NCBI GenBank assembly: GCA_965204215.1
Contig: CBDBDZ010000014.1
Location: forward strand, 1,178,001-1,242,000
Reading direction: 5' to 3'
DNA from: CBDBDZ01 sp965204215
GTDB lineage: Bacteria; Pseudomonadota; Gammaproteobacteria; Pseudomonadales; GM7GCV1
DNA length: 64,000 nt
Below, piece by piece: positions 38,472 through 46,763 of the stretch. Both the position numbers and the translations under genes were made by a program. A model generated the notes under the pieces. That model saw nothing but the letters and a program-made list of their open reading frames with translations, had not been told where the DNA came from and searched no databases. Each line of letters starts with the position of its first letter. The first letter of the stretch is position 1.

Positions 38472-39785
38472 ATGACAGATTGTACCTCAACTTCTACTTA
38501 CTTTTCACCTTTAAATCGCCGTCAAATCGAAACTCAATTTAGTGGTGGCGATATGACCAGCGATGCTGGTGTTTTATTGCTCAGAGAGCTTGATAAACAC
38601 TTATGTCTAAGCAAGCAAGTGGCATCGGTATTTCCCGATACCCGGCACAGCAGTTATGTGAAACATTCACTGCAGAGTTTGATTCGTCAACGCTTGTATA
38701 GCTTATGCATGGGTTACGAAGACCTTAACGATCACGAGACCTTGCGACACGATAAGGCATTACAAACGGCAACGGAAGCTGATCAAGTACTGGGAAGCCA
38801 GTCGACATTGTGTCGATTAGAACAATCATTTACTGCGCAATCAAACATTGCCATTCATGACGTATTGTTGAACCTATTTATTGATTCGTTTGATAGTGCC
38901 CCAGAGGAATTAATTCTCGACTTCGATGCCACTGATGATCGCGTCCATGGTACGCAAGAAGGTCGCTCTTACAATGGTTATTATCGGCATTATTGTTTTT
39001 TACCCTTGTATGTATTCTGCGGTGAACAACTGTTGGTCAGCTATCTTCGACCCAGTAATATCGATGGCGCGAAGCACAGTTGGGCGATTCTCAGTTTGTT
39101 GGTAAAACGGTTGCGTAAACAGTGGCCTAATGTCAGAATCATTATACGTGGCGATAGTGGGTTTTGTCGGCATCAAATGATGAATTGGTGTGAGCGTCAT
39201 GATGTTGGTTACGTGCTGGGCATTGCAAAAAATAGCCGAATACTAGAGATGCTGTCACCCTGGATTGATGCGGTCAATGAACAATATGAACGATCTGGAA
39301 ACCCCTTGCGCTGGTTTACTCATATCCAGTATGCAGCTCAATCATGGTCGCGTCAACGCCGTGTCATCGCTAAAATTGAACATACTGGAAAAGGCATGAA
39401 CCCGCGATTTGTGGTGACGAATTTATCGGGCGAACATCAAGCTATTTATGAGGATCTCTATTGTGCTCGTGGCGAAATGGAAAACCATATTAAAGAACAG
39501 CAACTCGATATGTTTGCTGACCGAACGAGTTGTCATCACTGGTGGCCTAATCAATGGCGACTGTTGTTATCGTCACTGGCTTATGTGTTGATGGAGCGAC
39601 TACGTCATCACTGCTTAAAAAGCACTGTTTTTGCCCAATTACAAGTAGGAACCATACGCCTTAAATTACTCAAAGTGGCTGCCGTTATTTTATCCAATAC
39701 CAGGCGTATACGCTTACTATTACCCAGCGCATATCCTTATCAAGATATCTTCGAGTTGGTTGTCGCCCGGCTTAAACCTGGATAG
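38472..39785 (+). CDS. IS1380-family transposase, copy 2
   Basis: 437 residues, normal end ARLKPG. Same domains as copy 1; differences are Val for Leu in DDRVHGT and Arg for Gln in YERSG. It is followed by 183 bases of non-coding DNA up to the right inverted end at 39968. Together with its own left end at 38384 this is the complete element. Confidence 0.95.
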   Translation: MTDCTSTSTYFSPLNRRQIETQFSGGDMTSDAGVLLLRELDKHLCLSKQVASVFPDTRHSSYVKHSLQSLIRQRLYSLCMGYEDLNDHETLRHDKALQTATEADQVLGSQSTLCRLEQSFTAQSNIAIHDVLLNLFIDSFDSAPEELILDFDATDDRVHGTQEGRSYNGYYRHYCFLPLYVFCGEQLLVSYLRPSNIDGAKHSWAILSLLVKRLRKQWPNVRIIIRGDSGFCRHQMMNWCERHDVGYVLGIAKNSRILEMLSPWIDAVNEQYERSGNPLRWFTHIQYAAQSWSRQRRVIAKIEHTGKGMNPRFVVTNLSGEHQAIYEDLYCARGEMENHIKEQQLDMFADRTSCHHWWPNQWRLLLSSLAYVLMERLRHHCLKSTVFAQLQVGTIRLKLLKVAAVILSNTRRIRLLLPSAYPYQDIFELVVARLKPG

Positions 39786-39968
39786 GACTGTAAAAAGTGC
39801 TGCCCCGGCACGAGAACAAACAATGGGGGTAAGGGGGAGTTATGTCTGAAATTCGGGCAAAGAGCATATTAAGCTACGTATTCAACAAACTTAAACTAAA
39901 TTAAAGCAGGATAATCCAACTTCACCTTAAACTCGAAGTTATTTGTAGGTTTATGAAATATGCGGGGT

Positions 39969-40304
39969 AATAATGCTGCGTTTCACAAGTTTGTCTAATA
40001 TAGGTGATAGAGGAGTTTTAGACTGGTCACTTCCTCTGTAACTTAACATTACAATTGCCAATGGTGCACATATTAAAATGGAAAGATAAACGGTAAATAT
40101 TTTTGAGTTATTTTTTATATAATCCACGATCGTAAAATCGTAAATTATGTATACACAAGGTAAAACCAATACAAAAAATATTCCAATTGCTCTGCCAAAT
40201 GCTTTAAGGATATTCCGAGGTATAACCCCTCGAAACAAATAAACAAATGAAAGTACTCCAAGTACTGTAATAACCCAAACTTCTGCCGATATTAACCTGG
40301 CTAT
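39969..40304 (-). pseudogene. Membrane-protein fragment between IS1380 and IS630
   Basis: An open minus-strand frame reads ARLISAEVWVITVLGVLSF ... FRGVIPRNILKAFGRA ... IGIFFVLVLPCVYIIYDF ... VYLSILICAPLAIVMLSYRG ... LVKRSII and then enters the IS1380 end (TPHIS-stop). Three membrane helices. No start before the IS630 border at 40305, so both ends are lost. Family not recognised. Confidence 0.5.
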
Positions 40305-41389
40305 AATAATTCGTAATAATTATGCGGCATAAGCAATCTTTCTATGCTTGAAATATGACTTGACTCTTTCAGGCTTTTCTTGAATCATAGACATATGCTT
40401 ATTGAGTTTTTTAGCAATATCTCCTTTCTTTCGAGTAGGTTTATCCGCCCCCATTGAACGCTTCAAATCACAGTTAAGATATTCATCAGGATTAAGTTCT
40501 GGTGAATAGCTTGGTAAATAAAACACTTCAATTTTTTCAGTATGACCTTTTAACCATTCCGAGACTAATTTAGCGTGATGAACACGTAAATTATCAACAA
40601 TGAGAAATACCTTGTTCGACGATTGTTTTATTAATTGCTTCAAGAATTTTATGAATACTTGGGCTGTAAACTTATCATCATAAATCATAAATTGAACCTT
40701 GCCCTGATTGGTGATACTAGAAATCATATTCACCCGTTCTCGTTTAGCATGAGATAGTGTTAATACAGGTGTTTTACCTTTGGGCGCATAACCACGAGGG
40801 TAATGCTCCTGACTTGAGACACCTGTTTCATCACCCCAATGAATCTCTGCATCTTCATCTTGAGCGCGTTGATGTACGACAGGATAGGTTTTATCAAGCC
40901 ATTGCTTGACTGCTTCTGGTTGTTGCTCGTAACTTCGTTTTATAGGTCGTTGGGGAGTGAACCCCCAGCGTGATAAATATCGGCACACTGTTCGTGTCGC
41001 CAATTTGCACGCAAATTGTTCTTCAATTAATTGCTGTACCGCCTTGACTGACCAAAGTGCAAAATCTAATTTCAACTGATCGGGCGTTTTATCCACAATC
41101 ATTCGTTGTATGGATAGTTCTTGTTCGGGCGATAAACTCCGACCTTTGCCTATAGCCCGACCTTTACGTTTCTCAACAGTTGTCAGTTTACCTGTACGGC
41201 TATAGTCATTAATCCATTCCACAACAGTTGGGTAACGCAACCCTAACTCAAGAGCAATGGCGTTTTTCTTTTGACCTCGTTTATACAAACGGATACACAC
41301 TTTGCGTAACTCTTGACGGGAATCGTGACTTAGGCTTCTTAAATCAGTATTTTTCATCCCATAATTATAACATAATATTACGAATTATT
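40305..41389 (-). mobile_element. IS630-family insertion sequence, copy 2
   Basis: About 1085 bp with ends AATAATTCGTAATA (40305 inwards) and TATTACGAATTATT (to 41389), inverted and nearly perfect. Holds one transposase gene on the minus strand. No clear TA duplication could be read. Confidence 0.82.
40320..41357 (-). CDS. IS630-family transposase
   Basis: 345 residues, closely related to the copy at 22880-23920. HTH part KKNAIALELGLRYPTVVEWI; DDE part IHWGDETGVSSQEHYPRGY, VFLIVDNLRVHHA, YSPELNPDEYLNCDLK. Complete frame. Confidence 0.93.
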   Translation of the reverse strand: MKNTDLRSLSHDSRQELRKVCIRLYKRGQKKNAIALELGLRYPTVVEWINDYSRTGKLTTVEKRKGRAIGKGRSLSPEQELSIQRMIVDKTPDQLKLDFALWSVKAVQQLIEEQFACKLATRTVCRYLSRWGFTPQRPIKRSYEQQPEAVKQWLDKTYPVVHQRAQDEDAEIHWGDETGVSSQEHYPRGYAPKGKTPVLTLSHAKRERVNMISSITNQGKVQFMIYDDKFTAQVFIKFLKQLIKQSSNKVFLIVDNLRVHHAKLVSEWLKGHTEKIEVFYLPSYSPELNPDEYLNCDLKRSMGADKPTRKKGDIAKKLNKHMSMIQEKPERVKSYFKHRKIAYAA

Positions 41390-41398
41390 CAGGCTAAG

Positions 41399-41701
41399 TT
41401 AATAATAGCCGAATAAATTTCCGTCTCTACTTGCTTTATTTAAACCATCTTCTGTTAGACCAGGTAATTCTTCAAGTAGGCTTATTTGTATTGCATCAGA
41501 TACAGGTGGTTCGGCACTGGCAAGTTGTGGCTCGAAAATTTTTAGTGTTAGTGTTGCTAGAAAAATTATGATGCAGAAAAGTAATAATGCTTTATCTAGT
41601 CGAAACTTTGTAGAGAAAAAATTAAGGCGTGAGTGCGGGGTCTTGTTGGGCGCAGATTTTTTATTGTCGTTATTTTTTGCGTGATTTTCCATAAAGTGCA
41701 T
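41399..41701 (-). CDS. Small membrane-anchored protein, unknown function
   Basis: About 97 residues from ATG 41692 (MENHAKNNDNKK...) or 100 from ATG 41701. A basic cytosolic start, one membrane helix (ALLLFCIIIFLATLTLKIF), then an acidic outer part (AEPPVSDAIQISLLEELPGL) ending in GNLFGYY. It ends 10 bases before the IS630 border. Not recognised. Confidence 0.5.
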   Translation of the reverse strand: MHFMENHAKNNDNKKSAPNKTPHSRLNFFSTKFRLDKALLLFCIIIFLATLTLKIFEPQLASAEPPVSDAIQISLLEELPGLTEDGLNKASRDGNLFGYY

Positions 41702-41896
41702 TTATGGATAAATATTAGCAAAAATTGATAATTTTGCAATTGCGGTTATTTCGACAAGTAATTGTCGCAACTATATCTTTTCCTCTTGAATAATATGATA
41801 TGACTACTATATATTGTAGTTAGTCGGAATAGAAACACAACATCTTGCGCTTTCTATTCTTTCTTAATTTGTTAGAATCGAACAAAAGGTACTGAT

Positions 41897-41993
41897 ATGA
41901 TTTACAAGATAAAAAAACTAAAAAATTTGGGTATATTCTCTAATTTTCAATGGAGCAATGATCTTCAAAAGTTTAATAAATTTAATTTAATAT
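41897..41993 (+). pseudogene. N-terminal stub of an AAA_13 (RloC/PrrC-like) ATPase
   Basis: 32 codons from ATG 41897 (ribosome-like AAAAGG before it): MIYKIKKLKNLGIF, then SNFQWSNDLQKFNKFNLI. AAA_13 ATPases such as RloC begin this way and go on with YG.NGSGKTT, but here IS4 copy C starts exactly at 41994. The remainder is absent after the IS (43275 on). Such proteins are tRNA anticodon nucleases or related defence ATPases. The assignment rests on the N-terminal pattern only. An ACTAC..GTAGT palindrome lies upstream near 41810. Confidence 0.55.
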
Positions 41994-43274
41994 CACTGCT
42001 GTCCCACAATTGAGTAGGCGTTAATAAAACAAAGCGTATCTCTCATTAATTTGATAAAATAGAGTTGCAAAAAAACACTTTATAAATCAACAAGAGAATA
42101 GCTTTGAGTCATCATAATACTGTATTTTCACAATTACTGAAACTGGTTTCGAGACATGAATTTGAAACACTTGCAAAAACCCATCATGAAGGTCAATCAT
42201 TGAGAAAAATGTCTCGTTGGTCACAGTTCGCATCGTTAAGTTTTGCACAACTTACAGGACGTTGTAGTCTACGAGATATTGTCGATAATTTATCAAGACA
42301 AAGCTCTAAAAGCTACCATTTGGGTATGGGTGAAGTAAGCCGTTCGTCACTAGCACGAGTTAATAAAAAACAACCTTATCAACTTTATGAAGACTTGTTT
42401 TATAAATTATTATCTCGCTGTAAACAATTAGCACCACGACATGGATTCAAGTTCAAAAATAAATTATATTCATTTGATTCCTCTACCATTGATTTATGTT
42501 TATCAGTGTTTCCTTGGGCGACGTTCCGCCGTGCAAAAGGAGCTATAAAGTTACATGTAGGAATTGACCACGATGGTTTTTTGCCTACGTTTATGACGGT
42601 AACGCAAGGCAAGAAACACGATGTAACGGCTGCTCGCACTCTTAAACTTGATAAAGGTTCAATTGTAGCTATAGACCGAGGATATACTGATTACAGTTGG
42701 TATAACTTACTCAATACTAAAGGAATTTACTTTGTGACTCGAATAAAAAAGAATACCTGCTATCGTGTCAAAGAACGTCGAAAAGTAAACAAAGCTCAAG
42801 GAATCACCTCCGACCAAATTATTAGTTTAACCAGCAAAAAAGGTAGCGAATATCAAGGCAAACTTCGACGTGTGGGGTACTATGATAAAGAAACGAAAAA
42901 GCATTATTTCTTTTTAACCAACCATCTAAAGCTTGCTCCAAAAACTATTGCTGATATTTACAAAGCTCGTTGGCAAATTGAATTGTTTTTCAAATGCATT
43001 AAACAAAACCTTAAAATAAAATCGTTTATTGGCACTTCAAAGAATGCTGTGTTGACTCAAATTTGGATAGCTATGTGTACTTATCTTATCGTGGCTTACC
43101 TTAAATTCTCTGGAAAATTAGATTTGAGTATTCAACAGATTATTAGGATATTTCAAATCAATTTATTTGAGCGTAGAGACCTTTGGAAACTGTTAAAAAA
43201 TGAACCTCCCGACCCTATGCCGTATAATCCTCAAGTACAGATAGCTTTCTCATGAAATTTGTGGGACAGCAGTG
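41994..43274 (+). mobile_element. IS4-family insertion sequence, copy C
   Basis: 1281 bp with CACTGCTGTCCCACAA / TTGTGGGACAGCAGTG ends. Unlike copies A, B and D the flanks are not duplicated (left ATTTAATAT, right ATTTTTGCT). Together with the stub gene on the left, this points to a deletion starting at the right end of the IS or recombination between copies. Confidence 0.93.
42104..43255 (+). CDS. IS4-family transposase (copy C, intact)
   Basis: 383 residues from TTG 42104. DDE motifs SFDSSTIDLCLSVFPWATF, IVAIDRGYTDYSW and YKARWQIELFFKCIKQ are complete. It is the only undamaged member of the B/C/D group and may act on the others. Confidence 0.92.
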   Translation: MSHHNTVFSQLLKLVSRHEFETLAKTHHEGQSLRKMSRWSQFASLSFAQLTGRCSLRDIVDNLSRQSSKSYHLGMGEVSRSSLARVNKKQPYQLYEDLFYKLLSRCKQLAPRHGFKFKNKLYSFDSSTIDLCLSVFPWATFRRAKGAIKLHVGIDHDGFLPTFMTVTQGKKHDVTAARTLKLDKGSIVAIDRGYTDYSWYNLLNTKGIYFVTRIKKNTCYRVKERRKVNKAQGITSDQIISLTSKKGSEYQGKLRRVGYYDKETKKHYFFLTNHLKLAPKTIADIYKARWQIELFFKCIKQNLKIKSFIGTSKNAVLTQIWIAMCTYLIVAYLKFSGKLDLSIQQIIRIFQINLFERRDLWKLLKNEPPDPMPYNPQVQIAFS

Positions 43275-43327
43275 ATTTTTGCTTAAAAAATACGTTCACA
43301 TTTACTGCAATCAATCTCTAATACTAT

Positions 43328-43852
43328 TTACAGTAGTTTCGCTAACATATCAGTGGGACGTTCATAGTCTATTGGCTTCATAGGCATTTTGTTCATTTGT
43401 GAAATAATTGTAGGTACCATACAACTGTGAACACCCCCGTCACTTAAAATCATGTGCTTATAACACCAAGCTAAATCATTCATACTGCCTAGTATTTTTT
43501 TACTATTGGTTGGGGCGTAAATAATCTTTGAGTACTCTTGTATGAATGAGTCGACTATTTTAGGTGGGATGCCTTCTGTTGCTAGTACAGGATATAAGTA
43601 ACTTATAAACAACTCGTCTAAATTCCTAATTTCCGCTCGACTGACATCAGGAGCTATAAAATTAAGTAAGGTTTTATCATTAGCGAATAGCACGCATTTT
43701 TTTCGATCTATAAACAATAAATTAGCATGCCAGTCGCCTAATGTTAAAGATGACTTACTACCAGCATTATTTAATTCAACAAGGTTATTAATGTCTGATT
43801 TTTTTAACCCCATTTCTTTTTGAAGTTTTGCTGTACATCGAATAAATGGCAT
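43328..43852 (-). CDS. DUF6933 family protein
   Basis: 174 residues. The pattern IRCTAKLQKEMG ... SLTLGDWHANLLFIDRKKCVLF ... DKTLLNFIAPDVSRAEIRNL ... matches the DUF6933 family as I remember it. Its role is unknown; such genes often occur in accessory DNA and near toxins. Complete, no signal peptide or membrane segment. Confidence 0.7.
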   Translation of the reverse strand: MPFIRCTAKLQKEMGLKKSDINNLVELNNAGSKSSLTLGDWHANLLFIDRKKCVLFANDKTLLNFIAPDVSRAEIRNLDELFISYLYPVLATEGIPPKIVDSFIQEYSKIIYAPTNSKKILGSMNDLAWCYKHMILSDGGVHSCMVPTIISQMNKMPMKPIDYERPTDMLAKLL

Positions 43853-44100
43853 TTAATCGCTCTAGTTGTTAGTGTTAAATATTTGACTTACTTGATTGTA
43901 TTTCAAAGCGGTACTGTCTTCATTAGTTTGGCGCTTCTATCCTGAAAATAAAAATGACATAAGAATGGCTGAAAATTTATACGATGTCTAAAACTATATT
44001 ATATGCAAAACAAGAATACAACTCTCGTTTTACATAAATATACCAAACTAGAAGCGGCTTAATGCAATAATTCTGTTTGATTCGAGTAGTGGTTTAATGT

Positions 44101-44150
44101 TAATTGGCTATTTTATTTGATAATTGGATATTATCGGCTATAATTGGATT
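44101..44150 (+). promoter_or_regulatory. fic promoter with 20-bp-spaced direct repeats
   Basis: TTGATA (44118-44123), 16 bases, TATAAT (44140-44145). Three copies of WTAATTGGMT start exactly at 44101, 44121 and 44141, two helix turns apart, overlapping the promoter. This looks like an operator array for an autoregulator. The message would start near 44152, 13 bases before ATG 44165, without a ribosome site. Confidence 0.6.
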
Positions 44151-44164
44151 GTTATTATAGCACC

Positions 44165-45238
44165 ATGAATTTAGCTTTGAACCTAGCCAATCTTACAATT
44201 ACCCCTGAATTACTACGTCTCATTACTGAAATTGACGAGTTTAAAGGTAGTTGGCAGGTACAGAACAATCAAAATCCTGAACGATTAAAAAGCCTTCGGC
44301 GTGTAGCCACGATTGAAAGTATCGGTTCTTCGACTCGTATTGAAGGTTCGAAACTCACCGATGCCGAAATCGAAGCATTATTAAGTCATAGTGATAGTCA
44401 AACGCTCCTGTCTCGTGACGAGCAAGAAGTAACAGGCTATGCTGAAGCTATTGAAACTGTTTTTAACAATTATTCATCAATGCCACTGACTGAGAATTAT
44501 ATCAAGCAGCTTCATAGTATATTGCTGAGGCGTTCTGAGAAAGATGAGCGTCATCGTGGTGAGTATAAAAAGCACAGCAATAATGTTGAGGCTTTTGATG
44601 AACATGGAAAAAGTCTAGGTATTGTTATTGAAACCGCTTCACCATTCGACACGCCACAAAAAATGCTTGAATTAATTGCATGGACTAGGGATACGCTTGA
44701 TGATAATAGCTATCATCCGCTTTTAACCATCGCTATTTTTAACGTTGTATTTTTAGCGATACACCCTTTTCAAGATGGTAATGGTAGGCTCTCTCGTATA
44801 GTCGTTAACTGGTTGTTATTAAGGTCAGGTTATACTTATACTCCCTATACATCGTTGGAAAGTGTCATTGAGCGTAATAAAGACGCTTATTATCTTGCTT
44901 TAAGAAAAACCCAAATCACCTTATCGAATGATGATATTGATTGGTCACCATGGATTACTTTTTTCATGCGGTCATTAAAACGGCAAAAAGACCATTTGGT
45001 TGAGAAAACTAATTCATTAGAGGTATATCTCAATCTGCCCGTAGAAAGTGCATTGATTATGCAATTTCTTGATGCACATCAGCGTATCACTATTAAGCAA
45101 GCAGAAAAACTCCCTACTGGTGTTGCTAGAGCAACCCTTAAGAATCGTTTTTCTGAATTAATTAAGAAAGGGCTGATTATTCGCCATGGAAAAGCGAGGG
45201 GTACTTGGTATGAAAAGATAGGTTCGAAAACTATTTAA
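44165..45238 (+). CDS. Fic-domain protein with internal inhibitory motif
   Basis: 357 residues from ATG 44165. Fic core HPFQDGNGRLSR at residues 200-211 (catalytic His, phosphate-binding Gly-Asn-Gly, Arg). The N-terminal S56-x3-E60-G61 motif (SSTRIEGS) is the class II inhibitory helix that blocks ATP. Fic proteins usually transfer AMP to Ser/Thr/Tyr of other proteins. A C-terminal winged-helix-like region (ITIKQAEKLPTGVARATLKN) may bind DNA, perhaps the repeats in its own promoter. Confidence 0.9.
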   Translation: MNLALNLANLTITPELLRLITEIDEFKGSWQVQNNQNPERLKSLRRVATIESIGSSTRIEGSKLTDAEIEALLSHSDSQTLLSRDEQEVTGYAEAIETVFNNYSSMPLTENYIKQLHSILLRRSEKDERHRGEYKKHSNNVEAFDEHGKSLGIVIETASPFDTPQKMLELIAWTRDTLDDNSYHPLLTIAIFNVVFLAIHPFQDGNGRLSRIVVNWLLLRSGYTYTPYTSLESVIERNKDAYYLALRKTQITLSNDDIDWSPWITFFMRSLKRQKDHLVEKTNSLEVYLNLPVESALIMQFLDAHQRITIKQAEKLPTGVARATLKNRFSELIKKGLIIRHGKARGTWYEKIGSKTI

Positions 45239-45303
45239 TAGAAATTTGAACGAATTTTACTAGAAGTTTTCTCGAATTTTCGTTGACGACTCTTTATTTA
45301 TGG

Positions 45304-45324
45304 ATATTTATTCTGAATAAATAT
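45304..45324. promoter_or_regulatory. Palindromic operator upstream of the second Fic gene
   Basis: ATATTTATTC-T-GAATAAATAT: perfect 10-bp arms around one base, 28 bases before the start of the second fic gene. The sequence differs from the repeats of the first fic promoter, so the two genes seem to be controlled separately. Confidence 0.55.
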
Positions 45325-45351
45325 TGATTAATTTATTTTTATGGATATTAT

Positions 45352-46560
45352 ATGGATATGAACATACGAATATTACTTGAGCAAATTGCACAATTCCAAA
45401 ACCAGATTAACCTAAATAAGCCTTTTAATGACTCGTTGAATCAAACGATTCAGGATAAATTGCGAGTAGAGTGGACTTACCATTCCAATGCTATTGAGGG
45501 TAATACATTGACACTAGGTGAAACCGCTTTCTTTCTTCGAGAGGGCTTAACTTCTGAAGGTCGACCTTTACAAGATTATCTTGAGGCAAGTAATCATGCA
45601 GAAGCGATTGATGTGCTCAATAATATCATTCAGGAGCAAAAACCTATCACCGAACATTTTGTTAAGTCATTGCACCAGCTTTTACTACAAGGCATTGACC
45701 ATACTTATGCTAAAGGGCAGGATGGAAATCTGATTAAGAAACGTTTCAAAGCTGGGAAGTATAAAACTCGTCCTAATCATGTACTCACACTTTCGGGCAA
45801 AGTTCACCACTACACTCAACCCGAGCAGGTACAAATTGAAATGGAAAATCTAATTCACTGGCTGAATCAAGACAATCCATCAATATCTGTTATTGAGAAA
45901 GCTGTTCAATTCCATTATCGTTTTGTCAGTATTCACCCCTTTGACGATGGTAATGGACGATTGGCGCGATTGTTAATGAACTTGATTTTAATGCAATCAG
46001 GGCTACCACCTTGTATCATTAAAAATGAACATCGACGTCGTTACCTGAATGAATTAGAGCAGGCAGATAGTTCAGAAAACCTGAATTCACTTGTAATCTT
46101 TATCGCTGAAGAATTGCTGGCAACGATGAGGACAATTACTGACATTATGCAGCAGTTTAAAGTCGATGTTACAGAGAGTAAATTAGATCACTGGCAACGT
46201 AAAAAACTGATTCTGCAAGAACTTGAACTTGATAGCCTATCCATTGGTCAAATTCATTCACTTTTATCACAAATCAAGCGACCAACTTTGAAAAAAGATT
46301 TACAAGATTTGGTCAAGAATGGTTTAATCAAAGCATCAGGTATAGGGAAAGGGGTTCGCTACCAGATTGAACCATCTAGACTATCTCAAGCCAATGATGA
46401 TGTTCATTTATTAATTGAAGATGAGCGTGAACAAAGGAAAAAATATTTGGAACTCAAAGCCAATATTCAGTCGGGGATAGAAGACATTGAGCAAGGTAGA
46501 GTCCATACCGCCGAAGAAGCTAGGGAGTTACTTAAAAAACATTTAGAATCTTCTGATTAA
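45352..46560 (+). CDS. Fic-domain protein with antitoxin-like C-terminal tail
   Basis: 402 residues. Inhibitory motif S45-x3-E49-G50 (HSNAIEGN), Fic core HPFDDGNGRLAR at 195-206, conserved KAGKYKTRPNHV flap region, a winged-helix-like part (about 285-345), and a tail LKANIQSGIEDIEQGRVHTA followed by EEARELLKKH. That tail resembles the C-termini of ParD/RelB-type antitoxins (I..G..DIE.GRV..). It starts at ATG 45352 or 45358. Unusual for two different class II Fic genes to sit in tandem. Confidence 0.88.
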   Translation: MDMNIRILLEQIAQFQNQINLNKPFNDSLNQTIQDKLRVEWTYHSNAIEGNTLTLGETAFFLREGLTSEGRPLQDYLEASNHAEAIDVLNNIIQEQKPITEHFVKSLHQLLLQGIDHTYAKGQDGNLIKKRFKAGKYKTRPNHVLTLSGKVHHYTQPEQVQIEMENLIHWLNQDNPSISVIEKAVQFHYRFVSIHPFDDGNGRLARLLMNLILMQSGLPPCIIKNEHRRRYLNELEQADSSENLNSLVIFIAEELLATMRTITDIMQQFKVDVTESKLDHWQRKKLILQELELDSLSIGQIHSLLSQIKRPTLKKDLQDLVKNGLIKASGIGKGVRYQIEPSRLSQANDDVHLLIEDEREQRKKYLELKANIQSGIEDIEQGRVHTAEEARELLKKHLESSD

Positions 46561-46671
46561 ATTTCCAATTTCAATTCGGTAGCCACTTGCCTAGCTGTTT
46601 CTTCAACCGCCAACCATACAAGACCATTTTTTAAGTCCCCTTCGATTTTTAATGGCTGACCAATAGATTCC
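46557..46671 (-). pseudogene. C-terminal fragment of an unknown gene
   Basis: The minus strand reads ESIGQPLKIEGDLKNGLVWL, then AVEETARQVATELKLEI-stop, about 37 codons, cut by the inverted-repeat element that begins at 46672. It converges on the second fic gene and overlaps its stop by 4 bases. Not recognised; the open frame and amino-acid make-up suggest a real gene end. Confidence 0.35.
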
Positions 46672-46763
46672 TCCCGACTTCGACACTTTTTTTCGTAAGT
46701 GATTGATTTTAAAAGAGTCCCAATTTTAGTTAGGCACTACAAGCTATTTATTAAGAGTTATTT

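Larger units (their letters stand above)
36994..39968 (+). mobile_element. Tandem IS1380-family elements (first copy truncated)
   Basis: The left end AACCCGCATATTTCATAA occurs at 36994 and again at 38384; the inverted right end TTATGAAATATGCGGG occurs once, at 39953-39968. Thus a 1390-bp unit is repeated head to tail. The first copy loses its last ~190 bp exactly where the second left end begins. The two units differ at only two bases that change the protein (Leu/Val and Gln/Arg). Confidence 0.9.

Noticed and set aside
22841..41389. The idea that M-family MITEs are moved by the IS630 transposases here
   Set aside because: Both use TA-like targets, but the ends differ (AACCCAGATTATGC against AATAATTCGTAATA or TGCATGAATAT), so no link is shown.
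42400..42639. A 79-residue antisense frame repeated in the IS4 copies (also 33691-33930 and 47170-47409)
   Set aside because: It is a shadow of the transposase reading frame, repeated because the IS is repeated.
41994..43274. A hidden 9-bp target duplication around IS4 copy C
   Set aside because: The flanks ATTTAATAT and ATTTTTGCT do not match; deletion or recombination is the better reading.
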